38,765 nt of DNA, taken from positions 1 through 38,765 of the forward strand of contig DKFC01000002.1 in assembly GCA_002452745.1 (NCBI GenBank), read 5' to 3'. The DNA comes from Firmicutes bacterium UBA6806. GTDB lineage: Bacteria; Bacillota; Clostridia; Peptostreptococcales; Acidaminobacteraceae. A model generated the notes under the pieces. The model was not told the origin of the DNA. It did no database searches and worked only from the letters and a program-made list of their open reading frames with translations. Made by a program: the position numbers and the translations under genes. Shown piece after piece: positions 24,305 to 33,618 of this stretch; within the stretch, counting starts at the first letter, position 1, and the number at the start of each line of letters is the position of its first letter.

Positions 24305-24853
24305 ATGAAAACACGGAACGGTTTTCTGGGACTAATTTTTATTCTACTGGGGGCACTGCTCATCTTCGATCACTACAATATCATCTATTTTGATATATGG
24401 GAACTATGGCCATTGATTATTCTCTACATGGGCATTAAATCCGAGCAAAAATACTTTAATGGCTACGGTGGTCCCAAAAATTTATTGACAGGTGCCACAT
24501 TAATAACATATTCTTTTATTTTCTTGGCAAATAACTTTTTATATTGGCGAATTTCAAATCATATTTGGCCACTTTACATCATGGGCCCAGGGCTTGGCTT
24601 TCTCCAAATGTACTATTATGGACACAATAAAAGGCATAATTTCAAAATGGGAATTACACTGGTTACGATTTCAACCATCTTTTTAATTGACAGCATGCTC
24701 AATATTCCATTTGATATGATTCTCTATGTTGGCTTAGTCTTATTTGGCCTGTATCTGATTACAAAAGACCGTGAAGAAGACTTATATGATGAGGAATTTG
24801 AAGATGCATATGAACGCGCTAAAGATGAATCTCAAAACGAAAGATATAAATAG
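24305..24853 (+). CDS. LiaF/LiaI-like transmembrane domain protein
   Basis: A 182-residue membrane protein with about five to six hydrophobic segments: GFLGLIFILLGALLIFDHYN, then WPLIILYMGIK, and a second similar block with WPLYIMGPGLGF and later LYVGLVLFGLYLI. The first block, with its GLxLIxLGxLLLLxxxG pattern, is typical of the LiaI-LiaF-like transmembrane region (DUF5668), found in envelope-stress proteins. The C-terminal 25 residues are highly charged and cytoplasmic (EDLYDEEFEDAYERAKDES). An upstream ATG at 24221 would add 28 residues without a ribosome-binding site; ATG 24305 follows TAGGAGGG. Transcribed alone, divergent from valS. No LiaRS-like sensor is adjacent. Confidence 0.8.
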   Translation: MKTRNGFLGLIFILLGALLIFDHYNIIYFDIWELWPLIILYMGIKSEQKYFNGYGGPKNLLTGATLITYSFIFLANNFLYWRISNHIWPLYIMGPGLGFLQMYYYGHNKRHNFKMGITLVTISTIFLIDSMLNIPFDMILYVGLVLFGLYLITKDREEDLYDEEFEDAYERAKDESQNERYK

Positions 24854-24866
24854 TAGTCCAAAAACC

Positions 24867-24898
24867 TAAAAAAGGATGGGAAATTCCCATCCTTTTTT
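24867..24898. terminator. Bidirectional terminator after the LiaF-like gene
   Basis: AAAAAAGGATGGGA / TCCCATCCTTTTTT stem with a short loop and T-run, between convergent genes. Confidence 0.9.
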
Positions 24899-24959
24899 TC
24901 ATTTTTAACGCCATTGTGGAACAATCTCACAAACCAGAGAATTCAGTTTTATATTTAAC

Positions 24960-26306
24960 TTATTGACTCACACCAGCTGCAATTCTAATTTGCTTTTGAT
25001 GTCTTTCATCAATTTTATTGGTTGCATGTGTTCTACTATTTTTAAAGTGTAAATCACAGACACCAGCCATGCCATTATCACCAATCCTATCAAGCGTTGA
25101 TGCAGCATGCGGCATGCCTGCCAAGGATCCAGCAACAACATGATCCATGTAATAAACAAGGACAGGTCTCATTGTCCACTCATATTTATAGTTCCATAGT
25201 TTTTTTATTTTTTCAGTATCTTCTTTTGTAAGTGGTTCTATATCCATATGGTTATGTCCATAAGAGAACAGGGCGTTGATTTGTACGCCTGTTTGATAAT
25301 CTTCAATGACAATTTTAATTTTGCCTCGATAGTCTTCACCATATTTTGCCTTTGCCATTGGAAGTACATCTTTGAACCAGTCGAGGTATTCACCATATCG
25401 AGCACCACCCCTTGAAACGACTTTAACACTGCTGGTCAGTATGCCATAGCGTCTGAGTACATCAAACGTTGCCGTTCCAACAACACCATCTGCCTCCAAT
25501 CCACAATCAGCTTGCAATTTTTTTACCGCTTCAACTGTTTTATCGCCAAACAAAGTGGTGTATTCCGTTCCATCAAAATAGCCCATAACATGAAGCGCCT
25601 GTTGTAAGGTTGCTACGTCTTTGCTGTCATCACCTTTTTTAAAAGTTGTGCTTTCGACATTTCCAACATACACAAAGTTTTGAGCATCTAATTCACCCGC
25701 TACTTCAGCAATTGACATATCAGCTTCACTATCATTTTCGCTGGCAACCTCTTGCTTTAAGTCATTTTTCACATACCCCAAGTCAGCCATTTTTTGAATT
25801 GTGGCTTCACCGACAACGCCATCAGCATCTAAGTTGTACTTCTTCTGAAAAGCCTTCACCGCACGTTCAGTCAAACTTGCAAAATAATTTGTCGGTGTTT
25901 CTATTTCTAAAAGACCTTCCTGAATTAGAGCATATTGAATGTATTTAATTTCTTTGCTCTCATCTTCAAATTTGTATACCGGTTGTGTTAAAACCGGAAT
26001 TAACCCCTTATTTGCCATGGCTTGTATTGTAGAAGCTCCTACAATCCCATCGGCATCCAAACCGTATTTTTTCTGAAAAGCCATTACCGCCTTTTCAGTT
26101 TTCGGTCCAAACGTCGTGGTCAATTCTGCACCATCATAAACCCCATCAAGTGCCAATGCAACTTGAATCAGTTTAATTTCCTCTGAATCATCTCCCTTTT
26201 TATAAGCAGACTTCGAAAGGACAGACTGGCTCTCCATGAATCCAACAGAAAGCACTGTCGACAGAACCATCACCAACAACAGTTGAACCATTATTTTTTT
26301 AGTCAT
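24960..26306 (-). CDS. Exported protein with three peptidoglycan-binding modules and a His/Cys-rich C-terminal domain
   Basis: A 448-residue secreted or membrane-anchored protein: hydrophobic N-terminal signal (about 5-24), then three PG_binding_1 modules at about 36-100, 112-175 and 224-288, each with a KGDDS-type start and AVxAFQKKYxLDADGxVGxxT core; modules 2 and 3 are separated by an acidic linker. The last ~150 residues (from about 298) form a separate domain with GHNHMDIEPL (H351, H353), WTMRPVLV, GMPHA (H400), GVCDLHFKNSRTH (C417, H420, H427) and DERHQ (H436). I recall similar C-termini on clostridial wall proteins but no assigned activity. An upstream ATG at 26357 is unsupported; ATG 26306 follows GGAGG. 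Confidence 0.85.
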   Translation of the reverse strand: MTKKIMVQLLLVMVLSTVLSVGFMESQSVLSKSAYKKGDDSEEIKLIQVALALDGVYDGAELTTTFGPKTEKAVMAFQKKYGLDADGIVGASTIQAMANKGLIPVLTQPVYKFEDESKEIKYIQYALIQEGLLEIETPTNYFASLTERAVKAFQKKYNLDADGVVGEATIQKMADLGYVKNDLKQEVASENDSEADMSIAEVAGELDAQNFVYVGNVESTTFKKGDDSKDVATLQQALHVMGYFDGTEYTTLFGDKTVEAVKKLQADCGLEADGVVGTATFDVLRRYGILTSSVKVVSRGGARYGEYLDWFKDVLPMAKAKYGEDYRGKIKIVIEDYQTGVQINALFSYGHNHMDIEPLTKEDTEKIKKLWNYKYEWTMRPVLVYYMDHVVAGSLAGMPHAASTLDRIGDNGMAGVCDLHFKNSRTHATNKIDERHQKQIRIAAGVSQ

Positions 26307-26422
26307 AAATTTCCTCCACAGAATTTTTACCACGGTTTTCGGTGGCTTCTCTCGCATATATACAAATTTGAACTCTAAAGGTACTCAAAAATGCTCGCGA
26401 TTTTTCATTCAATCAAATTTTA

Positions 26423-27166
26423 TCACATTATGTCAACTAATTCAACCTCATTTAGTAAGTCGTTTACAACCACAGATGCCAAGAATAACCCTGCACTGGA
26501 AGGTACAAAAGAGCAACTTCCTGGAGGTGCTTTCCTGCCTACAGAAGGGATTTGATCCATAGAAGAATGATCTGGCGTAATCGGTGTTTCATCCGAATAG
26601 ACCACCTTAAGTGATTTAACGCCCCTTGCCTTAAGTTCTCTTCTCATGACCCTGGCAAGTGGACATATGCTCGTCTTGTAAATATCTGATATTTTGAGTC
26701 TTGAAGGGTCTAGCTTATTGCCAGTTCCCATGGAGGCAACAATTGGAATTGATCTTTTAGACGCCTGCATAACCAATTCAATTTTACCAGTGACCATATC
26801 AATTGCATCAACTAAATAATCAAACTGATTGGCGTCAAAAAAGGCATCTGCATTTTCAGGTAAAATCATTTGATTTACAGCCCTAACATCGAGATCTGGA
26901 TTAATATCTCTAAGACGTGCAGCCATGGCTTCTACTTTAACCATCCCAACGGTCTTGTCATTTGCATGAATTTGACGGTTTATATTAGTCAAATCCACAA
27001 TATCATAATCTACTATTGTAATCGTCCCAACACCGGCTCTAGCAAGTGCTTCTATTGTAAAAGATCCTACGCCGCCCACTCCAAAGACAGCCACATGTTT
27101 ATTTTTAAGTACCGAAATCCCTGAATTTCCAATTAGAAATTCAAGGCGTTGAAACCGATGCTTCAT
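26423..27166 (-). CDS. tcdA: tRNA threonylcarbamoyladenosine dehydratase (TcdA, ThiF/MoeB family)
   Basis: ATP-dependent enzyme of the E1-like family that cyclises t6A37 in tRNAs to ct6A. The 247-residue protein has the Rossmann motif VAVFGVGGVGSFTIEALARAG (quoted region 26-45), the catalytic-Arg motif DLTNINRQ (R63), VDAIDMVTGK, and TSICPLARVMRRELKARG, the segment that separates TcdA from ThiF and MoeB. It lacks the paired CxxC zinc motifs of ThiF/MoeB, as expected for TcdA. It starts four bases after pepT, with AGGTG six bases before the ATG, and ends the four-gene operon. No csdE or other sulfur-relay partner is nearby. Confidence 0.93.
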   Translation of the reverse strand: MKHRFQRLEFLIGNSGISVLKNKHVAVFGVGGVGSFTIEALARAGVGTITIVDYDIVDLTNINRQIHANDKTVGMVKVEAMAARLRDINPDLDVRAVNQMILPENADAFFDANQFDYLVDAIDMVTGKIELVMQASKRSIPIVASMGTGNKLDPSRLKISDIYKTSICPLARVMRRELKARGVKSLKVVYSDETPITPDHSSMDQIPSVGRKAPPGSCSFVPSSAGLFLASVVVNDLLNEVELVDIM

Positions 27167-27169
27167 TCA

Positions 27170-28405
27170 TTACACCTCATATTGTCCATATAATTTTGTT
27201 ATTTCCACTAAGATATCCACCGTTTTCTCCATTGACTGCACAGGAATATACTCATATCGTCCGTGGAAGTTATGCCCACCTGTACACAAATTTGGACAAG
27301 GCAACCCCATAAAGGAAAGTCTTGCGCCATCTGTGCCACCTCTTACTGGCACAATCAACGGTGTCACACCACAAATTTCCATAGCCTTTTGTGCCATTTC
27401 AATCAGATGAAAATGTGGTATGATTTTTTCTTTCATATTGAAATAAGAGTCTGTTATGTCAACCGACACAGTCCCTTCGCCATACTTCTCGTTTAAAAAG
27501 CATTCAATCGCTTTGAAAAGTTTTTTCTTTTCTTCAAATTTAGTGAAATCATGATCTCTTATAATATATAAAAGATTGGTTTCTTCAACGGTTCCAGTAA
27601 TATCGTTTAAATGGTTGAAACCTTCGTATTCTTCTGTGAAAGCTGGGATATCAAAATCAGGAAGCATTTGATTAAATTCCATTCCTATCAGGATTGAGTT
27701 CACCATCTTGCCCTTTGCAGATCCAGGATGAATATTAGTTCCATTGATTTTGACCTTAGCCGTTGCCGCATTGAAGTTTTCATATTCCAGCTCACCAAGT
27801 TCTCCGCCATCAACAGTATATGCAAAGTTCGCTCCAAGTTTTTTTACATCAAATTTGTCGGCGCCTCGACCCACTTCTTCATCAGGGGTAAAGGCGATCT
27901 TAATTGGGCCATGTTCGATTTGATTATCTGAGAGAAGTCTCTCGCAAAGCGTCAAGATTTCAGCGATTCCCGCCTTATTATCAGCACCTAAAAGTGTCGT
28001 TCCATCAGTTACAATAAGATCTTGTCCCACATAATGACTTAAGTGTTCAAACTCCTTTGGAGACATCTGTATGCCCCGTTCCTTGTTCAATTCAATAACA
28101 CCACCATCATATTTTTCAACAACTCTTGCCTTCACATTTGCACCTGATAGATCTGGTGATGTATCCATATGTGCTATAAACGCCAAATTAGGTGCTTTCT
28201 CATTTGAAGTGTTAGAAGAAATTTCTCCATATACATAGCCATCTTCATTCATAACAACATTTTGAATGCCCATTTCTTTCATTTCTTCGACGAGAAATGC
28301 CCCAAGTTTCTTTTGTTTTTCAGTGGATGGACAGGAATCCGAATCTGGGTCTGATTCCGTGTCAAATGCTACATATTTTAAAAATCTTTCGTGAACTCTT
28401 ATCAT
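27170..28405 (-). CDS. pepT: Peptidase T (tripeptide aminopeptidase)
   Basis: Zinc metallopeptidase of the M20B subfamily that removes N-terminal residues from tripeptides in the cytoplasm. The 411-residue protein has FLKYVAFDTESDPDS at the start, AFIAHMDTSPD (H79, D81), TTLLGADNKAGIAEIL, the catalytic FTPDEEVGRGADKFD, and PVRGGTDGARLSFMGLPCPN with GGHNFHGRYE at the end, all diagnostic of PepT. Length is normal. It overlaps the end of the aminotransferase gene by four bases (ATGA) and is followed by tcdA four bases later, so the three are tightly coupled. Confidence 0.98.
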   Translation of the reverse strand: MIRVHERFLKYVAFDTESDPDSDSCPSTEKQKKLGAFLVEEMKEMGIQNVVMNEDGYVYGEISSNTSNEKAPNLAFIAHMDTSPDLSGANVKARVVEKYDGGVIELNKERGIQMSPKEFEHLSHYVGQDLIVTDGTTLLGADNKAGIAEILTLCERLLSDNQIEHGPIKIAFTPDEEVGRGADKFDVKKLGANFAYTVDGGELGELEYENFNAATAKVKINGTNIHPGSAKGKMVNSILIGMEFNQMLPDFDIPAFTEEYEGFNHLNDITGTVEETNLLYIIRDHDFTKFEEKKKLFKAIECFLNEKYGEGTVSVDITDSYFNMKEKIIPHFHLIEMAQKAMEICGVTPLIVPVRGGTDGARLSFMGLPCPNLCTGGHNFHGRYEYIPVQSMEKTVDILVEITKLYGQYEV

Positions 28406-29229
28406 CTATATTGCCTCCTCGTTTTTATTAGATTGCTTTCAACAAGTTCGTCATATTTTTCTTTTAGTTTCATGATAACATGATTCGAAGCAGAATTATA
28501 TTTAATTTCGTTCATGGTTTCAATTGGAAGAACTCCAATTGAAGTTCCCGATAAAAAGGCAGCTTCATAGTTAGATAGATTGCGTTCAAATATATCATCT
28601 TCTCTATATGAGAGTCCAAGTCCTCTCATTGCCTCTATGACTTTAAGTCTGGTTATTCCAATTAAGATATCCTCTTCTCGTGCAGAATAAAGGCAATTTC
28701 CCTTTACAAAAAACAAATTGGATTTACTGCCCTCTGCAATTCTCCCAGTTTCATCTTTCAAAATAATTTCATAAGCACCAGTCTCAGTTTTCAGGTCAGC
28801 TATTTGACTTAAATACTTTTCGTTAACGACTTTTGCATGGGGGTTTTTTCTAACCACATTTGCCGTGTTAACCTTTACGCCACTTTTATAAACAGATTCA
28901 TCTGGATAAGAAGAAATGACTAAAAAGAGCGTCAAAAACCATCCATCTGAAGTTTCACCATATTCCAGTCTCACATTGTTATCCGATACATTCTCTTTTT
29001 CCACAAGCTGTTGAATTTGCATGAATATATCAGTACTTTTAAAAGGACATTTCGCAGATACCAAATCCAAAGAAGACTCAAAACGCTCCATGTGCTCATC
29101 GAAAAAAAGCGGCATCCCTCCGATTAATCGAATCACTTCATATACAGGTGCTGTTTTGTAAATAAGGTCTTCACGAATGCGTTTAAAGACGCCATTTTGT
29201 ATAACTTCATCTCCCAATTGATTTTTCAT
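28402..29229 (-). CDS. Class IV PLP-dependent aminotransferase (aminodeoxychorismate lyase-like)
   Basis: A fold-type IV pyridoxal-phosphate enzyme of 275 residues. The N-terminal FKRIREDLIYKTAPVYEVIRL and FFDEHMERFESS match the family pattern; K133 in HAKVVNEKYLSQIADL is the expected Schiff-base lysine and EGSKSNLFFV (166-175) the cofactor-binding strand; LSGTSIGVLPI binds phosphate. The family includes branched-chain aminotransferase, D-amino-acid aminotransferase and aminodeoxychorismate lyase (PabC). Short length and the FFDEHMERF opening favour a PabC/D-amino-acid type, but the reaction cannot be fixed; no pabA or pabB lies nearby, although folC does in the wider window. It overlaps the upstream gene by 23 bases and pepT by 4. 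Confidence 0.87.
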   Translation of the reverse strand: MKNQLGDEVIQNGVFKRIREDLIYKTAPVYEVIRLIGGMPLFFDEHMERFESSLDLVSAKCPFKSTDIFMQIQQLVEKENVSDNNVRLEYGETSDGWFLTLFLVISSYPDESVYKSGVKVNTANVVRKNPHAKVVNEKYLSQIADLKTETGAYEIILKDETGRIAEGSKSNLFFVKGNCLYSAREEDILIGITRLKVIEAMRGLGLSYREDDIFERNLSNYEAAFLSGTSIGVLPIETMNEIKYNSASNHVIMKLKEKYDELVESNLIKTRRQYR

Positions 29230-29986
29230 TGTTCTCCCTCTTTTCTCTTACGCTTTCTAAATAAGCCTGCGCTCTCTTGGTAATATGGAGCGTTCCAGAT
29301 GCACCAGCTACATAGGCATAATTATTTTCCGCAGTTTCAAGTTCACCTTTTATCTCATACATCATTCCAAGTGACGCATATACGTGTAATCTCATATATT
29401 CTGAAAGCCCTTTTCGGCTCAACAGCTTTGTCAGCACTTTCTGTTCCATTTCAAAGTCACCCCTGTGGTGAAAATAAGTTGCAATCAACAACTGTTGCGA
29501 CATCTCTTGCAATCTTCCAAGTGGCACGGATTTCATGACAGACTCTGCATAGAGTGTGTCAGCCTTTTCATTATCTCCAAGTTCATAAAGACAGAGACAT
29601 AAATTGTGATAATAAGCATATTGAACACTTCGTGTCATCTTCCCACTATAAGCCTCCAAGAGTTCTCTTGCCTCTTGAAAGTTTCCCATTTCAATATAGC
29701 CGCAGGCAATGTCCACATCCAAAATAGATGCAGCTTTAGGCATTAACTTTTGCTGCCTTTTAGTTGCTTCAACAAAAGCCTCCGGATTGTTATCAGTAGT
29801 CAGAAGTGCCAGTCGTCGCTTCTGCCTGCTAATTGCCCACATGAGATAGCCTCCAACCATCAATACAAAAGTAATAATCCCTGCCTGTATATAAGTTAGT
29901 CCAAATAGCAAAAATACAATCATAACAGATGCCGTTATACCACCGTATATGAGTCTATTCAGATTGACCTCGTTTATAACTTTCAT
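29207..29986 (-). CDS. Membrane-anchored TPR-like protein
   Basis: A 259-residue protein with two adjacent hydrophobic segments (about 15-32 and 35-52) and a cytoplasmic helical-repeat region. Repeats resemble tetratricopeptide units: DIACGYIEMGNFQEARELLEAY, YYHNLCLCLYELGDNEKADTLYAE and YASLGMMYEIKGELETAENNY (regions only). No catalytic motif is visible; a scaffold or assembly role is possible. Two starts compete: ATG 30028, with AAGGAAG ten bases before it, and ATG 29986, with AGAGG six bases before it, giving MKVINEVNLNRL. I chose the second; the choice is uncertain. Its end overlaps the aminotransferase by 23 bases, so it heads that operon. Confidence 0.7.
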   Translation of the reverse strand: MKVINEVNLNRLIYGGITASVMIVFLLFGLTYIQAGIITFVLMVGGYLMWAISRQKRRLALLTTDNNPEAFVEATKRQQKLMPKAASILDVDIACGYIEMGNFQEARELLEAYSGKMTRSVQYAYYHNLCLCLYELGDNEKADTLYAESVMKSVPLGRLQEMSQQLLIATYFHHRGDFEMEQKVLTKLLSRKGLSEYMRLHVYASLGMMYEIKGELETAENNYAYVAGASGTLHITKRAQAYLESVREKRENNEKSIGR

Positions 29987-30092
29987 CTTGAACCTCTTTC
30001 TGGCACTTGCTTTAAGCACCCTCTTCATTATAATGTTTCTTCCTTAGAACGACAATCCCCTACCAAGATTATCCCCCTCTTTTGCCTATAAA

Positions 30093-30134
30093 AAGAACCT
30101 CCCTAGGATAGACATACATCCTCAGAAGGTTCTT
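30093..30134 (-). terminator. Terminator after the ABC permease gene
   Basis: AAGAACCT / AGGTTCTT stem with an inner AGGAT / ATCCT helix, then TTT on the minus strand; it lies 41 bases past the permease stop and precedes the TPR operon. Confidence 0.75.
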
Positions 30135-30174
30135 CTATTTGTATTATCAAATTTTTTTTCATTTGATATGATTT

Positions 30175-31512
30175 TTATTCTGTTCTTATAGCTTCTAATG
30201 CACTAAGTTTTGTTGCCCTCACAGCAGGATAATACCCAGCTAACAATCCAATAACAGTTGAAAATCCCAGTGCTGACATAGCAAGCCACATTGGTATATC
30301 CGAAAGCATTTGCGGACCATAGTAACCAGCATCCCCATTCATACCCGACAGAACCTGATTGATGAGCATTGATACACCCAAACTGATGAGTACACCGAAA
30401 ACACCTCCAATAAATCCAATCATAGCTGCTTCAAATAAAAACAGACGCTTGATATCCTTTAGCTCCGCACCGATGACTTTCATAACACCAATCTCTTTGG
30501 TTCTCTCATAAATAGACATAACCATGGTATTGGTGATGCCTATGGCGGCAATAAAAAGCGATACAGCACCAATACCACCTAGAATTGTCTGAATCAATCC
30601 AGAAGTCTTTTTCATATTTTCCAAGGCATCTGTTAAACTATAGGCCTCAAAACCCATCGCTGTAATGGATTCCTGAACTTCCTGAACATTTTTGACCTCG
30701 TCTACACCGACTTTCATTTCATCATATTTATTTTCTTTTTGATTGTTTTTTCGACGACTATTGCCTTTATTGCCATCGTCATTTTTTTTATTCTTTCGAT
30801 CATAATCCGTCTTTATTTTCTCAAATGTATCATAGTCCATAAAGACATCCCACGCATAATCCCAGTCGTTTTCAGATGTGACACCAGTAGGGGTTAAAAC
30901 ATACCCTTTGGGTCGCTTGTCACCATAACTGCTGGTTGGAATCATTTCTATTTTAGTTTCAAAAATATCTATCTGCGGCGGTGGTGAATTATAATTTCGT
31001 GAATTGGGATCTCTAAATTCCTGAGCCGCCTGAAACCCAAACAGGACTTCGTTTTTACCCTCGCCTGTTGGGAGTTCTCCTTGACTGAGCTCAATCTCCA
31101 AGTATTTGAGTTTTTCAATATCGACGGCTTTTATACTGGCCCAACTCTGGTACTTCCCTGCAAAGATTTGAGAATCGAAGCGTTTGAATCCCAAGGCAAA
31201 TTTTACATGATCCATTCCCTCTATATTTTTGATGAAGTCATCATCTAAAACAGCTGCATCTTGCGACGAAGAAGCACTTCCACCCACTGCCACCGCACTG
31301 TCAAATGAGCGATTTCCGTAGACGCTGATAACGGTTAGGCTTCCATATTCTTGAAGTTGCTGTTCAAAGGCCTTGTTCATACCGAGGCCAAGAGACACCA
31401 TGACCACAATTGCCGCCGTCCCGATGACGACACCAAGTACTGTGAGAATGGTTCTAGCTTTTCGCCTTAGGAGGTTCTTGATCCCCATAATAGCTAAATC
31501 TAGATTACTCAT
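30175..31512 (-). CDS. MacB/FtsX-type ABC transporter permease
   Basis: A 445-residue permease of the MacB/FtsX type, predicted to have four transmembrane helices and a large extracytoplasmic domain. The N-terminus LAIMGIKNLLRRKARTILTVLGVVIGTAA (region 6-34) and the C-terminal block with ERTKEIGVMKVIGA, then GFSTVIGLLAGYYPAVRATKLSALEAIRTE, are family signatures. Within the extracellular domain there is a Lys/Asn/Asp-rich low-complexity insertion at about 238-263 (DRKNKKNDDGNKGNSRRK and onward). It overlaps the CARDB-like gene by eight bases. MacB-type proteins act as mechanotransmitters rather than classic importers; the cargo here is unknown. Confidence 0.95.
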   Translation of the reverse strand: MSNLDLAIMGIKNLLRRKARTILTVLGVVIGTAAIVVMVSLGLGMNKAFEQQLQEYGSLTVISVYGNRSFDSAVAVGGSASSSQDAAVLDDDFIKNIEGMDHVKFALGFKRFDSQIFAGKYQSWASIKAVDIEKLKYLEIELSQGELPTGEGKNEVLFGFQAAQEFRDPNSRNYNSPPPQIDIFETKIEMIPTSSYGDKRPKGYVLTPTGVTSENDWDYAWDVFMDYDTFEKIKTDYDRKNKKNDDGNKGNSRRKNNQKENKYDEMKVGVDEVKNVQEVQESITAMGFEAYSLTDALENMKKTSGLIQTILGGIGAVSLFIAAIGITNTMVMSIYERTKEIGVMKVIGAELKDIKRLFLFEAAMIGFIGGVFGVLISLGVSMLINQVLSGMNGDAGYYGPQMLSDIPMWLAMSALGFSTVIGLLAGYYPAVRATKLSALEAIRTE

Positions 31513-33535
31513 CCATTTCCTCCAACTCCTTTTCCAGCTTTCGCTTTTTACGACGCTTCATAAAGAGAACGGCGCCAACAACAGCAAGAACTGCAACAAC
31601 AGCTCCAATAATCTTAGGCTTATTAGACGCTTGAGGCTCTTCCATTGGAAAATCGCCAGGCATTTCACCGTTCATATCTCCAAAGTCATCGTAGACAGGC
31701 GCTGGAATAACCGTGTAAGAGAAAGGCACTTCTTGGGAAGATTTATTTCCAAGAGCATCTTCAAAAGAATAAATCAGTTTGCCTTCAAAACTCCCTTCTT
31801 CCTGCGCAAATGCCTGTGCACTAAAATACTCACTTCTTCCGGATTCAAAATTGCCAACAAAATAGCTGCTCTCGTTGCTTTGTGGGCCTTCTAATTTTAC
31901 CATCATATTGTACATGGTGGATTTTCCCATATTATAAAACTCTTGTTCAATATAAAAGGGCTCTCCAAGGTATGTTTCTTGTGGAACAATAATTTCTGCA
32001 GTCTCAAGTCTCACCGGTTGTGCCACAGCAATACTAAGTGCCTCTGACTCTTCAAATGGCTTTTCCTGAGCATCGTAAGCATTTCCCTTTCCATCTTCAT
32101 ACTCCATCTTCACTGTTAACGGGTATATTTTTACTGCAGCGTCAACTTTGGTTTTAAGCTGGATTGTGTGTTCATATACTTCTCCTGAAGCAATCTTTGT
32201 AATGAAGAAAGAACTTGAGGAATCAATTGGCGTAAATACATTTTCCTCACTTGATAAAGTCACTTTAATATTTTTAGTATCACTGGCTACACTGGTGTTT
32301 TTAATGTATAGCTTTAGGTCGTATGGCTCGCCTGCAAGGACATTTTCTCCGCCATAGTCATAATTTTCTATAATGAGCTTTGGCTTTGTTGAGCCAGAAG
32401 AACCATCTACTACAAGACCAACATACTCCTGCAGTGTTTGCGCGTTTTCCTCTTTGTCACCATCTGCCAGATACTTTACATTGATATAGCCACTGTAACT
32501 ATCTGATTTCGTATCGCTCTTCGCCATCAGATAAAAGCTCACAATACTCTTAGCTCCCGGCTTTAAATTCTTAATGACTTTTTTGGAAGTCCCCTGAGAC
32601 GTAAACTCTGTTGGATATTCAATTCCAACTTCTGTCTTTTCCAACATGATATTGCCATCATTTACAACCTCAAGAGTCACTTCAAAAGGCTCTTTAGGAA
32701 CGATAACTTCTGGCACTTTGATATTGTCCAGTGTAAGCTCTGCGCCAGAGGTATCTTTGCCCTCCACACTGACATAAACTTCATACTCACTTTTGTATTC
32801 TCCGCCGTAGTCATCAACATAGTTGACTTCCAGCTTATAAGGGTACACACCCGTCTTTGCCTTTGGAGCACAGATGACGTTAAAGTAGATAAACTGCGTT
32901 CCATTTGGCTCTATTTCCACAATCTTCTTTGTGTCTACATCCTTGTTCAAAATAAGATTTTCAAGACCAAATCCTGTAATTTTCACATTTATATCTTGAG
33001 CTGACACTGTTCCAGTATTCATAAATTTAAGGCCAATAGCTTCTTGTGTTCCTGGCTCTATTGGTTTATCAACATCATTGGTTATAAAAACCCCCAGTGT
33101 AGGTTCTTTGTTGTCATTCTCAACTTTTAAGTACATTTTACGCGTCTCTGTGTAAGATGTACCATAGACATTATTATAAGTGAATACAACATCAAATTCA
33201 TATAACTTAGGTTTTGCTATTGGACTGATTTCAACATTGAATTCAACAACTGCATTCTTATGCGGATTCAAACTATAAACCTTTTTCAAAAGTACATTTA
33301 CATCGCTTCTAAAGGGATGTTCTCCTGAAATTTGAACATCTATATCTTCTGCCGTATGGGTAGATTCATTTCTAAATTCAACGGTTAAAACGCCCTTTTC
33401 TCCCGCTTTCATAACAGGTATTTCTTCATCATAAATAATAGCAATCATTGGCTGATCGCCAGTCACTGCCAAACTCACCGGCATCATTATGTTGACCAGT
33501 ACTGCTATAATAAGTAACAAAACGCTTTTTTTCAT
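31505..33535 (-). CDS. Exported CARDB/COG1361-like protein with C-terminal membrane anchor
   Basis: A 676-residue surface protein: signal peptide (about 1-24), then four to five Ig-like CARDB-type beta repeats, recognisable by recurring lines such as VEFRNESTHTAEDIDVQISG, LKFMNTGTVSAQDINVKITG and LEVVNDGNIMLEKTEVGIEY, and a C-terminal transmembrane helix (about 640-660, IIGAVVAVLAVVGAVLFM) followed by a basic stop-transfer (KRRKKRK). It lies between the ATPase and permease genes of an ABC system and overlaps the permease by eight bases, so it probably works with them on the outer face, in the place taken by HlyD-type adaptors in Gram-negative MacAB. That partnership is inferred from gene order. 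Confidence 0.87.
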   Translation of the reverse strand: MKKSVLLLIIAVLVNIMMPVSLAVTGDQPMIAIIYDEEIPVMKAGEKGVLTVEFRNESTHTAEDIDVQISGEHPFRSDVNVLLKKVYSLNPHKNAVVEFNVEISPIAKPKLYEFDVVFTYNNVYGTSYTETRKMYLKVENDNKEPTLGVFITNDVDKPIEPGTQEAIGLKFMNTGTVSAQDINVKITGFGLENLILNKDVDTKKIVEIEPNGTQFIYFNVICAPKAKTGVYPYKLEVNYVDDYGGEYKSEYEVYVSVEGKDTSGAELTLDNIKVPEVIVPKEPFEVTLEVVNDGNIMLEKTEVGIEYPTEFTSQGTSKKVIKNLKPGAKSIVSFYLMAKSDTKSDSYSGYINVKYLADGDKEENAQTLQEYVGLVVDGSSGSTKPKLIIENYDYGGENVLAGEPYDLKLYIKNTSVASDTKNIKVTLSSEENVFTPIDSSSSFFITKIASGEVYEHTIQLKTKVDAAVKIYPLTVKMEYEDGKGNAYDAQEKPFEESEALSIAVAQPVRLETAEIIVPQETYLGEPFYIEQEFYNMGKSTMYNMMVKLEGPQSNESSYFVGNFESGRSEYFSAQAFAQEEGSFEGKLIYSFEDALGNKSSQEVPFSYTVIPAPVYDDFGDMNGEMPGDFPMEEPQASNKPKIIGAVVAVLAVVGAVLFMKRRKKRKLEKELEEMDE

Positions 33536-33618
33536 ATCCCGGAGTCCTTCCTTAACTTCACTTATTCTCTACTTTCCCTATCCCTATAACGTTTAAGGGC
33601 TCACATGTCTTGCAATTT

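Noticed and set aside
28402..29229. Class IV aminotransferase as the missing N-acetyl-DAP aminotransferase
   Set aside because: PatA is a fold-type I aminotransferase; this protein is fold-type IV and lies in an unrelated operon.
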